This document shows, piece after piece, positions 1-6,305 of a stretch of DNA of 7,180 nucleotides; position 1 is the first letter of the stretch; every line of letters begins with the position of its first letter. Origin of the DNA: Archaeoglobaceae archaeon (lineage in GTDB: Archaea > Halobacteriota > Archaeoglobi > Archaeoglobales > Archaeoglobaceae); NCBI GenBank assembly GCA_025059545.1, contig JANXDJ010000066.1:1-7180 (forward strand), given 5' to 3'. The notes below the pieces were generated by a model, which ran no database searches, had not been told where the DNA came from, and saw only the letters and a program-made list of their open reading frames with translations. Position numbers and translations under genes: made by a program.

Positions 1-66
1 GAGGATTTCACTGGGTATACTGCAAAAGAGAGGCAAAAGATGCTCAAAAAAGAAGTCGAATCATGA
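1..66 (+). CDS. 3' end of an unidentified gene (partial)
   Basis: Frame 1 is open from the first base to a TGA at 64-66, giving 21 codons of a C-terminus that contains DFTGYTAKERQKML and ends in KKEVES. The tail is charged and probably helical. The stop overlaps the ATG of the next gene in an ATGA, the same junction used between the next two genes, which supports real coding and membership of the same operon. Too little is visible to name a family. The rest of the gene lies left of the window. Confidence 0.6.
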   Translation, partial: EDFTGYTAKERQKMLKKEVES

Positions 67-1004
67 AACTACTATTTCTAATCTTAATTCCAGTCTTTTT
101 ATCTGGATGTATTTCTTTCGAACTGAGCAGAGAGGAATACTGCAACAAAGTTTGGCGTTGGGATCTGGAATGTGCCTTGAATGAGACTTTGAGTGAGAAA
201 GAAGTTTTAAAGGTGAAAGATCTTTCTGAGATGTTGAGAGGAAGAGATTGCGTTGAGAGCTCATGGAATATCCTGCAATGGGTTGAAGATAACATCGAAT
301 ACGACTCATATAAAGCCATTCTCCCGAGTCCAACGATCATTACAAGGGGGGAGGACATTACAGTCCAAAATCCGGAAAGAGTGCATCAAACACCAATCGA
401 GACGTTGGAACTCAGAAAGGGGATCTGCGGAGATTATGCAATTCTGATCTCAGCTTTACTCATGAATTTAGATTGTAAGCCCTATATCCTAAGATTTGAA
501 TTTGAAAGTGAAGAGACCGGGCATCTTGCTACAGCAATTCTTTTTGATCAATACTATATCCTCGATCAGAATCTCCCACCGATGGATCTCGGAAGCTACT
601 ACAAGAAGTGGCTTCAGGAAGGGAAAAGGATAAAAATTGTGCAGATCTACGACAAAGGATTTCTGATTGGGAATATAACACCAAGTGAAATGCGAAAGTT
701 CGATTATGCGCTCTCAGACTTAGACTTAAAATCCTTAGAGGCTCATGTCAGAGAAAGACTGAAGAAAGAACTAATGGAGGATCCGAGAATTCCCTTAGGC
801 TACTGGGAGTATGCAACGCTGAGAATAACATTCTATAACTATGCTGAACTCTATACTCCTTTATATTCAAATAAAATTGCAGAAAATATTGCTGAAGAAG
901 TTGTGGAGAATTTTGAGGACAAAAACAAAAATTGGAGAGCTTTTAAATTGGGATTAAGGCAGAACTCTAATGACATAATCGTTGAAGTCCAGCTTGCTAA
1001 ATGA
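63..1004 (+). CDS. Transglutaminase-like membrane lipoprotein
   Basis: The 313-residue product begins with a short lipoprotein signal: K2, a hydrophobic run at about residues 3-13, then a lipobox LSGC with the lipid-acceptor cysteine at 16. The mature protein should therefore be tethered to the outer face of the membrane. A transglutaminase-like cysteine-protease fold core lies at about residues 65-180. Its candidate triad is C122 (KGICGDYA), H154 (ETGHLA) and D168 (YILDQN), in the order and spacing usual for the family. Residues 180-313 are mostly helical with no motif I recognise. Extra cysteines at 27, 37 and 63 could form disulfides. Members may hydrolyse peptide or isopeptide bonds, or cross-link proteins; the substrate cannot be told from sequence. 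The start overlaps the upstream stop (ATGA) and has no strong Shine-Dalgarno site, so translation is probably coupled. The family call is fairly sure, the role unknown. Confidence 0.8.
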   Translation: MKLLFLILIPVFLSGCISFELSREEYCNKVWRWDLECALNETLSEKEVLKVKDLSEMLRGRDCVESSWNILQWVEDNIEYDSYKAILPSPTIITRGEDITVQNPERVHQTPIETLELRKGICGDYAILISALLMNLDCKPYILRFEFESEETGHLATAILFDQYYILDQNLPPMDLGSYYKKWLQEGKRIKIVQIYDKGFLIGNITPSEMRKFDYALSDLDLKSLEAHVRERLKKELMEDPRIPLGYWEYATLRITFYNYAELYTPLYSNKIAENIAEEVVENFEDKNKNWRAFKLGLRQNSNDIIVEVQLAK

Positions 1005-1717
1005 ACGATAGAACTAAGGCTTATCTGCCCTTTCCTAAGGATCTTCATGTGATCCTGAATCTCCTTTCCGTGAATACCAAATGGAACAGAGATAAGGTTG
1101 TCGAATTCTTAGAGAGCTATGAAGTCGATACATTCTTTCTCGATTTACCCTCCTCCTTTGAGCCATATTTTGCAAAAAAGCTCTCACCTCCAGCAGATGT
1201 TAGCTATTCGCAGGACTTGATCGCTTCAGAGCCGATCATTCAGTTTTGCTGGCGCAAAGGAATACCAATTTATTGCTATCTGGACGATAAAGTTTCTGAA
1301 GATCGAAGAGAGATCCAGTTAGAATTTGCAAGACTTGTTTTGAAGTCGAAAATAACAGAGAAGATAAATGTTCTCGAATGGAAAGAACTGATCTATAGGG
1401 ATCTATACGTTAGAGAGAGTTCAAGTGAATTTGTTGCGATGAAGATCTGCGAAAATGCGGGTAACAAAAATGCATGCCTAAATTTGAGTCCTGAAATTGA
1501 AAAATTCCTTCAGAACGAGGGATTTGAAATTGAGCGGATTAGACTATATGATTTCCAAAGACCTATTGACAAGCTTTACGAGCTTGCATCGAAGGAAATG
1601 CATGGTGAAAAGGTTAGCAATGAAGCTTATTTGGAGCTCATAAAAAAGCATATAGCCTTTATAGATACTGTAGTTGAGGTTGGTTATGAAGACGCGTGCA
1701 AGTTCATCTGGATTTAG
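1001..1717 (+). CDS. Conserved-looking protein of unknown function, 238 aa
   Basis: I do not recognise this protein firmly. It has no signal peptide or membrane segment and should be cytoplasmic. The N-terminal half looks alpha/beta. A strand-like HVILNLLSV (16-24) is followed by a helix and a strand-turn EVDTFFLDLPSSFEP (41-55). A second helix-strand unit, EPIIQFCWRKGIPIYCYLDD (77-96), comes next. The pattern 'x-D-x-hydrophobic-L-D-L-P' followed by 'helix-x-G-I-P-hydrophobic' faintly recalls the TraB/EreA/ChaN-like superfamily; that is inference only. The C-terminal part (about 185-238) is helical and ends in an aromatic FIWI. Cysteines are at 83, 92, 150, 159 and 233, with no CxxC pair. The gene overlaps its upstream neighbour by 4 bases (ATGA) and contains the start of the downstream amidohydrolase, so it is very probably co-translated with both. 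Confidence 0.75.
   Translation: MNDRTKAYLPFPKDLHVILNLLSVNTKWNRDKVVEFLESYEVDTFFLDLPSSFEPYFAKKLSPPADVSYSQDLIASEPIIQFCWRKGIPIYCYLDDKVSEDRREIQLEFARLVLKSKITEKINVLEWKELIYRDLYVRESSSEFVAMKICENAGNKNACLNLSPEIEKFLQNEGFEIERIRLYDFQRPIDKLYELASKEMHGEKVSNEAYLELIKKHIAFIDTVVEVGYEDACKFIWI
1676..1680 (+). promoter_or_regulatory. Ribosome binding site deciding the amidohydrolase start
   Basis: GAGGT is complementary to the archaeal 16S 3' end and lies 5 bases before ATG 1686, inside the coding region of the upstream gene. It favours ATG 1686 over TTG 1674, which has no purine-rich site at a suitable distance. It also suggests independent re-initiation rather than simple coupling for this third gene of the unit. 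Confidence 0.6.
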
Positions 1718-2666
1718 AGGTGTTCTCATTGACGAGTATGGTATTAGACATGGCACTATTTTTGATGGAAAATTTGAAGAAAGTAGAACGGAATATTCGG
1801 ACTACGTATTTACTCCGACTTTCTTTAACGCTCACACACACTTAGGCGATGCAATAGGAAAGGATCCTCCTTTCACCGATCTCAAAAGTCTCGTAGCCCC
1901 CGGAGGATACAAATTCAAAATTCTAAACTCTACCTCTTTAGAAGATCTGCGAAGCGCTTTAGTCCAAGAAATAGAAATAGCAAAGTCTTCTGGGACTTCT
2001 CATTTTCTTGACTTCCGTGAAGGAGGTATGGAAGGATTGAAGGTAACGAGTGGAATCAAAGGCATAATAACGCTTGGAAGACCAAGTTTTCCAGAAGAAG
2101 CGGAAAAAATGGAATGCAAAGGCTTTGGAATGAGCAGCGCCAGAGATCATGATTTGGAATTTCTTTACAAGATCAGAAAGATTGCAAGAAAAAGAGGGAT
2201 ATTTTTTGCGATTCACGCCGGTGAAATGGATTGCGAAGACGTGGAGAAAGCTATTGAGCTTGAGCCAGACATTTTGGTGCACATGAATTCCTGTCCAGAA
2301 TTTCTTAAACCATTCATGGATAGGGGAATTCCAATAGTTTCTTGCATCCGCTCTAATGCTTTCTTCGGACTTTTGAATTCAAAAGCTTACGCTATTCTCT
2401 CAAACTATGAGAACTGGCTTCTTGGCACAGACAATGCTATGCTATTCAATCCCTCTTTGCTGGAAGAAATGCACTTCGCATCAATCGTTGTCAGAAAAGA
2501 TTTAGAAGTATTCAAAGCTGGAATAAGAGGATTTCAACTCTTCGGAGAACCAAGCGGATATGTTGTGTTTCATAGAAATCGTAATCTAAAAAATTCTAAA
2601 AATATAGTGTCAAGTATAGTTAGAAGGGTAGGAATTGGGGACATTGAATGCGTAATTTTGCCTTAA
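1686..2666 (+). CDS. Metal-dependent amidohydrolase, cytosine-deaminase-related (COG0402-like)
   Basis: This 326-residue protein carries the metal site of the amidohydrolase superfamily. From this start the ligands are H50 and H52 (FNAHTHLGD, after strand 1), H177 with E180 as probable proton shuttle (AIHAGE), H199 (LVHMNSC) and D249 (LLGTDNAM). HxH plus HxxE plus H plus D is the pattern of deaminase-type members that act on aminated rings such as cytosine, guanine or nucleosides. A KDPP segment at 59-62 and a DFREGG segment at 109-114 are distinctive and may shape the substrate pocket. At 326 residues it is shorter than typical members of over 400, with a trimmed N-terminal beta-sandwich. 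I chose ATG 1686 because GAGGT at 1676-1680 sits 5 bases upstream. A TTG at 1674 would add four residues but has no such site. The gene overlaps its upstream neighbour by 32 bases. Deaminase activity is likely; the substrate is unknown. Confidence 0.85.
   Translation: MKTRASSSGFRGVLIDEYGIRHGTIFDGKFEESRTEYSDYVFTPTFFNAHTHLGDAIGKDPPFTDLKSLVAPGGYKFKILNSTSLEDLRSALVQEIEIAKSSGTSHFLDFREGGMEGLKVTSGIKGIITLGRPSFPEEAEKMECKGFGMSSARDHDLEFLYKIRKIARKRGIFFAIHAGEMDCEDVEKAIELEPDILVHMNSCPEFLKPFMDRGIPIVSCIRSNAFFGLLNSKAYAILSNYENWLLGTDNAMLFNPSLLEEMHFASIVVRKDLEVFKAGIRGFQLFGEPSGYVVFHRNRNLKNSKNIVSSIVRRVGIGDIECVILP
2588..2602 (-). terminator. Candidate oligo-T terminator for cdc48
   Basis: Read on the - strand this is TTTTT, AGAAT context, then TTTTTT, lying 67-81 bases past the cdc48 stop and inside the 3' end of the convergent amidohydrolase gene. 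Archaeal RNA polymerase can stop at runs of T without a hairpin. No stem-loop precedes it. The position fits, but the A-rich + strand also just encodes Lys/Asn codons, so this is inference. Confidence 0.4.
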
Positions 2667-2668
2667 AA

Positions 2669-5086
2669 TTAGCCATAACCAACTGGTTTAGCTGAAACTT
2701 TTATCTTCTCAGTTTTTATCTTCTCTTCGAACTTCTCGTAGAAGTTCAGCATCATTTCATTTACACTTGGCTTGATCTTCTTCAACGCTTCAAGGAAATG
2801 CCTCATCTCGACTTTTTCTGCATTTGGATCTTCTCTGATCGCAAGCATAACCGCCTCTCTACAGATAGCTTCTATATCAGCACCCACATAACCCTCGGTT
2901 ATCTCTGAAAGCTCTTCAAGATCCACGTCCTCAGCTAAGGGCATGTTCTTGGTGTGAATTCTGAAGATTGCCAATCTGCTCTTTCTGTCAGGTGGCTTTA
3001 CATAAACGAGCCTATCAAATCTTCCGGGACGTAGCAAAGCGGGATCGAGAATGTCTGGGCGGTTTGTTGCACCAATCACGACGACGCCATGCAATTCTTC
3101 AAGCCCATCCATCTCGATTAAGACTTGGTTCAAAACTCTCTCAACCGCTCTCGATCCCTCGTCTATCCCACGCATCTGAGCTATTGCATCGATCTCATCA
3201 AAGAATATTATACAAGGAGCGACTTGTCGAGCTTTTCTGAAGATCTTTCTCACTGCTTTCTCGCTTTCTCCAAGCCATTTGCTCAGCAATTCACCACCTT
3301 TGACACTTATGAAGTTTGCTTCGCTCTCGTTTGCAACAGCTTTAGCTATAAGCGTCTTTCCTGTGCCCGGAGGACCAAAAAGCAAGATCCCTTTAGGTGG
3401 TTTAATTCCAAACTTCTTGAACTTCTCTGGGAACTTCAGAGGCCATTCTACTGCCTCGATGATCTCTCTCTTAACTTCCTCGAGACCTCCTACATCTTCC
3501 CAACTAAGCTTTGGTATCTCAACAAGCACTTCTCTCATCGCTGAGGGCTCTATCTCCTTTAAAGCTGAAACAAAGTCCTCCCATTTCACTTTTATCGACT
3601 CTAAGATCTCTACTGGGATCTCTTCACTCTCAAGATCGATCTTTGGCAAATATCTCCGCAAAGCTTTCATCGCTGCTTCTTTGCAAAAAGCCTCAATGTC
3701 TGCTCCGACGAAGCCATGAGTCTGATCTGCTAGTTTCTTCAGCATTTCTCTGGTTATTTCACCATCAACTTCACTTAATACCTCTGGAGCGAGATTGGAC
3801 TTTACAGCCTTCTCTATGTCCTCTTCATTCTCGAGTTTTTTAACCTCTTCAAGTGCAAACCCAAGATCTTCCTGGATCTTTGGATCGTCCGCATTCTTTC
3901 TAACCCTGCTTAACGCTTCAAGAACGAACTCTCTTAAGTACTTTGGCTCTAAAGGCATATTTCTTGTGTGGATCTGAAGGATCTCGAATCTTCCTTCTCT
4001 GTCAGGAACGCCAATTTCTATCTCTCTGTCAAATCTACCCGGTCTACGTAGCGCTGGATCTACTGCGTCAATTCTGTTTGTAGCTCCAATCACGATAACC
4101 TGTCCTCTCTCTTCGAGACCATCCATCAAAGTCAGAAGCTGTGCAACGACTCTTCTTTCAACTTCTCCAGTGACTTCTTCCCTTTTCGGAGCAATTGAGT
4201 CAATTTCATCTATGAATATTATGCTTGGAGCATTTTGCTTAGCTTCTTCAAAGATCTCCCTCAGCCTCTGCTCGCTCTCTCCATAGAATTTGCTCATGAT
4301 CTCTGGACCGTTGATCGTGAAAAAACTCGCTCCAATCTCATTCGCTACAGCTTTCGCTATAAGCGTCTTTCCTGTGCCCGGAGGACCATGTAAAAGAACA
4401 CCTTTCGGCGGTTCGATTCCAAGGCGTTTGAAAAGCTCGGGATATCTCAATGGTAATTCTATTATTTCTCTTACCTTTTGAAGTTCATCCTTGAGCCCTC
4501 CGATATCCTCGTAAGTTACTCCCGCTTTGCCAATCTTTTCAAATCCCTTAGCCGGATGCTCTCTGAAAACTACTCTTGTTCCCTCCTCTATCATTACTAC
4601 TCCCTTTGGCTCAGTTTTTACCGCAACAAAAACCACTGCCTGATTCTGCTGTCCGTATTTTCCAAATCCCGTGATCGCAGGTGAACCTACGAGCGGTATG
4701 AAATCCCCCTCAATAACAGGTCTTTTAAGGAATTGATGCTTTAAATACTCTCCTGGATCTATTCCGTAAACCCTCATCTCTATTTTCTTTACTGGAGCGA
4801 GAATGACCACTCTTGCCGACTCATATTCTGCCTTTCTGACCTTAACAACATCTCCTACTCCAACACCTGCATTTTCTCTTGTGAAATGATCAACACGAAT
4901 TATATTCTTGCCCCAATCCCTCTTAGGGGATCTCCATACCTTGGCTACGGTTTTTCTTTTACCTTCGATCTCAATTATGTCTCCTGGTGAGATTTGAAGC
5001 TTCATCATCGCATCTGGATCCAATCTTGCAATACCCCTTCCAGAGTCGCTGGGGTATGCTTGATTAACTTTAAGCATGATCTCCAT
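2669..5086 (-). CDS. cdc48: CDC48/VAT-type AAA+ ATPase (p97 homologue)
   Basis: This 805-residue two-ring unfoldase extracts and unfolds proteins, in archaea probably feeding the 20S proteasome. The N-domain (about 1-185) opens with the double-psi barrel signature [12 protein letters not shown]1 has Walker A GPPGTGKT (234-241), pore loop KFYG (266-269), Walker B FIDEID (291-296) and arginine fingers R348/R351. D2 has Walker A 571-578, pore loop KWLG (603-606), Walker B FFDEID (628-633) and fingers R686/R689, so both rings should be active. The D1 lid carries about 64 extra residues (roughly 380-445), making the protein longer than Thermoplasma VAT. D2 has AQMRG after Walker B where APKRG is usual. 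The C-terminus ends PVGYG. I start at ATG 5086 because AGGTGGT lies just upstream. ATG 5077 is the only close rival. The frame stays open to 5398 but that stretch is antisense to larC. It is convergent with the amidohydrolase and divergent from larC. Confidence 0.96.
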   Translation of the reverse strand: MEIMLKVNQAYPSDSGRGIARLDPDAMMKLQISPGDIIEIEGKRKTVAKVWRSPKRDWGKNIIRVDHFTRENAGVGVGDVVKVRKAEYESARVVILAPVKKIEMRVYGIDPGEYLKHQFLKRPVIEGDFIPLVGSPAITGFGKYGQQNQAVVFVAVKTEPKGVVMIEEGTRVVFREHPAKGFEKIGKAGVTYEDIGGLKDELQKVREIIELPLRYPELFKRLGIEPPKGVLLHGPPGTGKTLIAKAVANEIGASFFTINGPEIMSKFYGESEQRLREIFEEAKQNAPSIIFIDEIDSIAPKREEVTGEVERRVVAQLLTLMDGLEERGQVIVIGATNRIDAVDPALRRPGRFDREIEIGVPDREGRFEILQIHTRNMPLEPKYLREFVLEALSRVRKNADDPKIQEDLGFALEEVKKLENEEDIEKAVKSNLAPEVLSEVDGEITREMLKKLADQTHGFVGADIEAFCKEAAMKALRRYLPKIDLESEEIPVEILESIKVKWEDFVSALKEIEPSAMREVLVEIPKLSWEDVGGLEEVKREIIEAVEWPLKFPEKFKKFGIKPPKGILLFGPPGTGKTLIAKAVANESEANFISVKGGELLSKWLGESEKAVRKIFRKARQVAPCIIFFDEIDAIAQMRGIDEGSRAVERVLNQVLIEMDGLEELHGVVVIGATNRPDILDPALLRPGRFDRLVYVKPPDRKSRLAIFRIHTKNMPLAEDVDLEELSEITEGYVGADIEAICREAVMLAIREDPNAEKVEMRHFLEALKKIKPSVNEMMLNFYEKFEEKIKTEKIKVSAKPVGYG
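2699..2717 (+). terminator. Candidate oligo-T terminator for the left operon
   Basis: TTTT (2699-2702) and TTTTT (2713-2717), continuing into a pyrimidine-rich stretch to about 2727, follow the amidohydrolase stop by 33-51 bases. They lie antisense to the last codons of cdc48. The tracts suit archaeal hairpin-free termination. They also encode the lysine-rich tail of cdc48 on the other strand, so the signal may be incidental. Confidence 0.35.
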
Positions 5087-5090
5087 ACTA

Positions 5091-5097
5091 CCACCTA
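5091..5097 (-). promoter_or_regulatory. cdc48 ribosome binding site
   Basis: On the - strand AGGTGGT matches six of the seven bases of AGGTGAT, the anti-Shine-Dalgarno complement, and lies a few bases before ATG 5086. It sets the cdc48 start there and argues against the longer open frame reaching to 5398. Confidence 0.65.
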
Positions 5098-5132
5098 AAA
5101 GAATTTTTATTTTAAGGATAAAAAAGGCTTGT

Positions 5133-5138
5133 GGTGAT
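5133..5138 (+). promoter_or_regulatory. larC ribosome binding site
   Basis: GGTGAT exactly matches part of the GGAGGTGATC complement of archaeal 16S rRNA and ends 3 bases before ATG 5142. It fixes the larC start there and excludes the upstream in-frame ATG at 5076, which would overlap the start of cdc48. Confidence 0.65.
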
Positions 5139-5141
5139 TGG

Positions 5142-6305
5142 ATGAGGGTGGCAATATTTGATGCATTCAACGGAGCAAGCGGAGACATGATCATATCGTC
5201 TTTGTTAAATTTGGCACTCACAGAAGAAGATCTGAAGGAAATTCGGGATGTTTTACAGCTTAAAATTAAATTCAGAGTTGAAGAAGTGAAAAAGAAAGGG
5301 ATTTCCGCGAATAGAGTAATTGTTGAGGAATTTAGAGCTGAAAGAAGTTTTTCTGAAGTAGTTAAATTAATAGAAAACTCGAAGCTCGAGCAAGACATTA
5401 AGGAAGATTCTAAAAGAATTTTCGAGAGAATGGCAATTGCTGAGGGAAAAATTCATGGTAGAGACTACAAAAAGGCGATTTTTCACGAAGTAGGAAGTGA
5501 CGATGCGATCTTCGATGTGGTGTGCAGTGTGAAGGGCATAAGAAGGCTTTTGAGTGAAGGATACAGATTCTTTGCAACCCCTTTAAGGCTTGGCGGTGGA
5601 TTTGTAGAAACTTCTCATGGAAAATATCCAGTTCCAGTTCCTGCAGTTCTTGAGATCTTGAAGAATTCAAAGCTTGAGGTGGTCTTTGGGGGAGAAAAAG
5701 AGCTTCTGACACCTACAGCAAGTGCAATTCTTGCCCATTATTGCGAAGGAACTTTTAAGTTCCCTATGAGAGTTGAAAAGATTTCCTATGGTGCTGGAAG
5801 CTTTGAAACTGAAGTTCCTAACGTTTTAAGGCTAATTCTTGGCTTCTCTGAGCTAAGCGACAGCATCGCTATTGTAGAAACCCTTGTCGACGATCTGAGT
5901 GGTGAAGAGATCGGTTATGCGCTCGAAAGGCTGAGAACTGAGAACCTCGATGTGACCGCAATTCCAGTGATGGCAAAGAAATCCAGACCTGCAATCAAGA
6001 TCGAAGTTTTAACGAAGCTTGAGAACGCTGAAGAGACAGCAATACAACTTATGAAAGAAACAGGAAGCTTAGGAGCAAGAATAATTCCTATCTATCACCG
6101 AATGATTGCAGACAGATCTTTAGAGGAACGAGAAGTCAGAATTGGTGAAAAGAGCTTTAAGGTGAGGTTTAAGATCTCTAAGGCGTTGGGAACCGCTAAG
6201 CCAGAATTCGAGGATGTGGCAAGAATAGCGAATGAACTAAGAATGCCGATCTATAGGATTTACAAAATTCTGGAGGGATCTAATGCTGATCTCGAGCGGC
6301 AGTAA
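5142..6305 (+). CDS. larC: LarC-type nickel insertion protein (former DUF111, COG1641)
   Basis: LarC is a CTP-dependent cyclometallase that inserts nickel into pyridinium-3,5-bisthiocarboxylate mononucleotide, giving the NPN cofactor of lactate racemase LarA and relatives. The 387 residues run through the family's motifs in order: GASGDM (11-16), [11 protein letters not shown] (115-125), GGGF..TSHG..PVPVPA (151-168), LLTPTASA (189-196), PNVLR (226-230), [11 protein letters not shown] (246-256), AKKSRP (278-283), GSLGAR (308-313) and KPEFED (353-358). It is full length and in one frame, whereas Lactobacillus plantarum LarC needs a programmed frameshift. The His-rich stretch many bacterial LarCs carry before the HEVG motif is absent; only H105, H115 and H159 are near. 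The start follows a GGTGAT site. radB begins inside the last 23 bases, so the two are co-transcribed. No larA, larB or larE is in the window, so the client enzyme is unknown. Confidence 0.92.
   Translation: MRVAIFDAFNGASGDMIISSLLNLALTEEDLKEIRDVLQLKIKFRVEEVKKKGISANRVIVEEFRAERSFSEVVKLIENSKLEQDIKEDSKRIFERMAIAEGKIHGRDYKKAIFHEVGSDDAIFDVVCSVKGIRRLLSEGYRFFATPLRLGGGFVETSHGKYPVPVPAVLEILKNSKLEVVFGGEKELLTPTASAILAHYCEGTFKFPMRVEKISYGAGSFETEVPNVLRLILGFSELSDSIAIVETLVDDLSGEEIGYALERLRTENLDVTAIPVMAKKSRPAIKIEVLTKLENAEETAIQLMKETGSLGARIIPIYHRMIADRSLEEREVRIGEKSFKVRFKISKALGTAKPEFEDVARIANELRMPIYRIYKILEGSNADLERQ
6272..6277 (+). promoter_or_regulatory. radB ribosome binding site
   Basis: GGAGGG, followed by ATC, resembles the consensus GGAGGTGATC and ends 5 bases before ATG 6283. 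It lies within the last codons of larC. It is the strongest Shine-Dalgarno match I see in the window and gives radB its own efficient initiation despite the 23-base overlap. Confidence 0.65.

Larger units (their letters stand above)
5087..5141. promoter_or_regulatory. Divergent cdc48 / larC-radB promoter region
   Basis: This 55-base gap is the only real intergenic region. On the + strand an A-rich AAAAG (5097-5101), which could serve as a BRE, leads into the A/T box TTTTTATTTT (5104-5113). A start about 25 bases on would fall near 5132, leaving a leader just long enough for the larC ribosome site. On the - strand TTTTTTAT (5125-5118) would place initiation near 5099, just ahead of the cdc48 ribosome site. 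The two boxes are side by side, so TBP/TFB binding for one direction could hinder the other. An imperfect inverted repeat, CCTAAAA (5094-5100) with TTTTAAGG (5110-5117), spans the + box. The exact boxes are inferred; a divergent promoter itself is nearly required by gene layout. Confidence 0.6.

Noticed and set aside
1674..1685. TTG 1674 as amidohydrolase start
   Set aside because: There is no ribosome site at a suitable distance; GAGGT fits ATG 1686. It remains possible but less likely.
1959..2282. 107-residue - strand frame opposite the amidohydrolase
   Set aside because: It is antisense to metal-ligand motifs of a convincing gene, with Phe/Ser/Lys-rich composition and no start signal.
3125..3719. 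Long + strand open frames (3125-3544 and 3279-3719) opposite cdc48
   Set aside because: They are the reverse complement of the conserved D1/D2 region; their residues are mirror products of P-loop and Walker B codons, and no ribosome site or family is evident.
5090..5135. Inverted repeat ACCAC (5090-5094) / GTGGT (5131-5135) flanking the promoter gap
   Set aside because: The two arms are simply the Shine-Dalgarno sites of two divergent genes, so symmetry is expected and no single transcript would contain both as a hairpin.
5076..5141. In-frame ATG 5076 as the larC start, adding 22 residues
   Set aside because: It would overlap the start of cdc48 and the added residues lie before the conserved family N-terminus. 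GGTGAT lies just before ATG 5142.
5087..5398. Open reading frame extending cdc48 104 codons upstream on the - strand
   Set aside because: It is antisense to the conserved LarC N-terminus, crosses the promoter gap, is low-complexity Ser/Leu/Phe-rich, and lies upstream of a good ribosome site at the true start. CDC48 N-domains begin near [14 protein letters not shown].
5410..5712. 100-residue - strand frame opposite larC
   Set aside because: It is antisense to the HEVG and GGGF motifs of LarC and has no recognisable features of its own.
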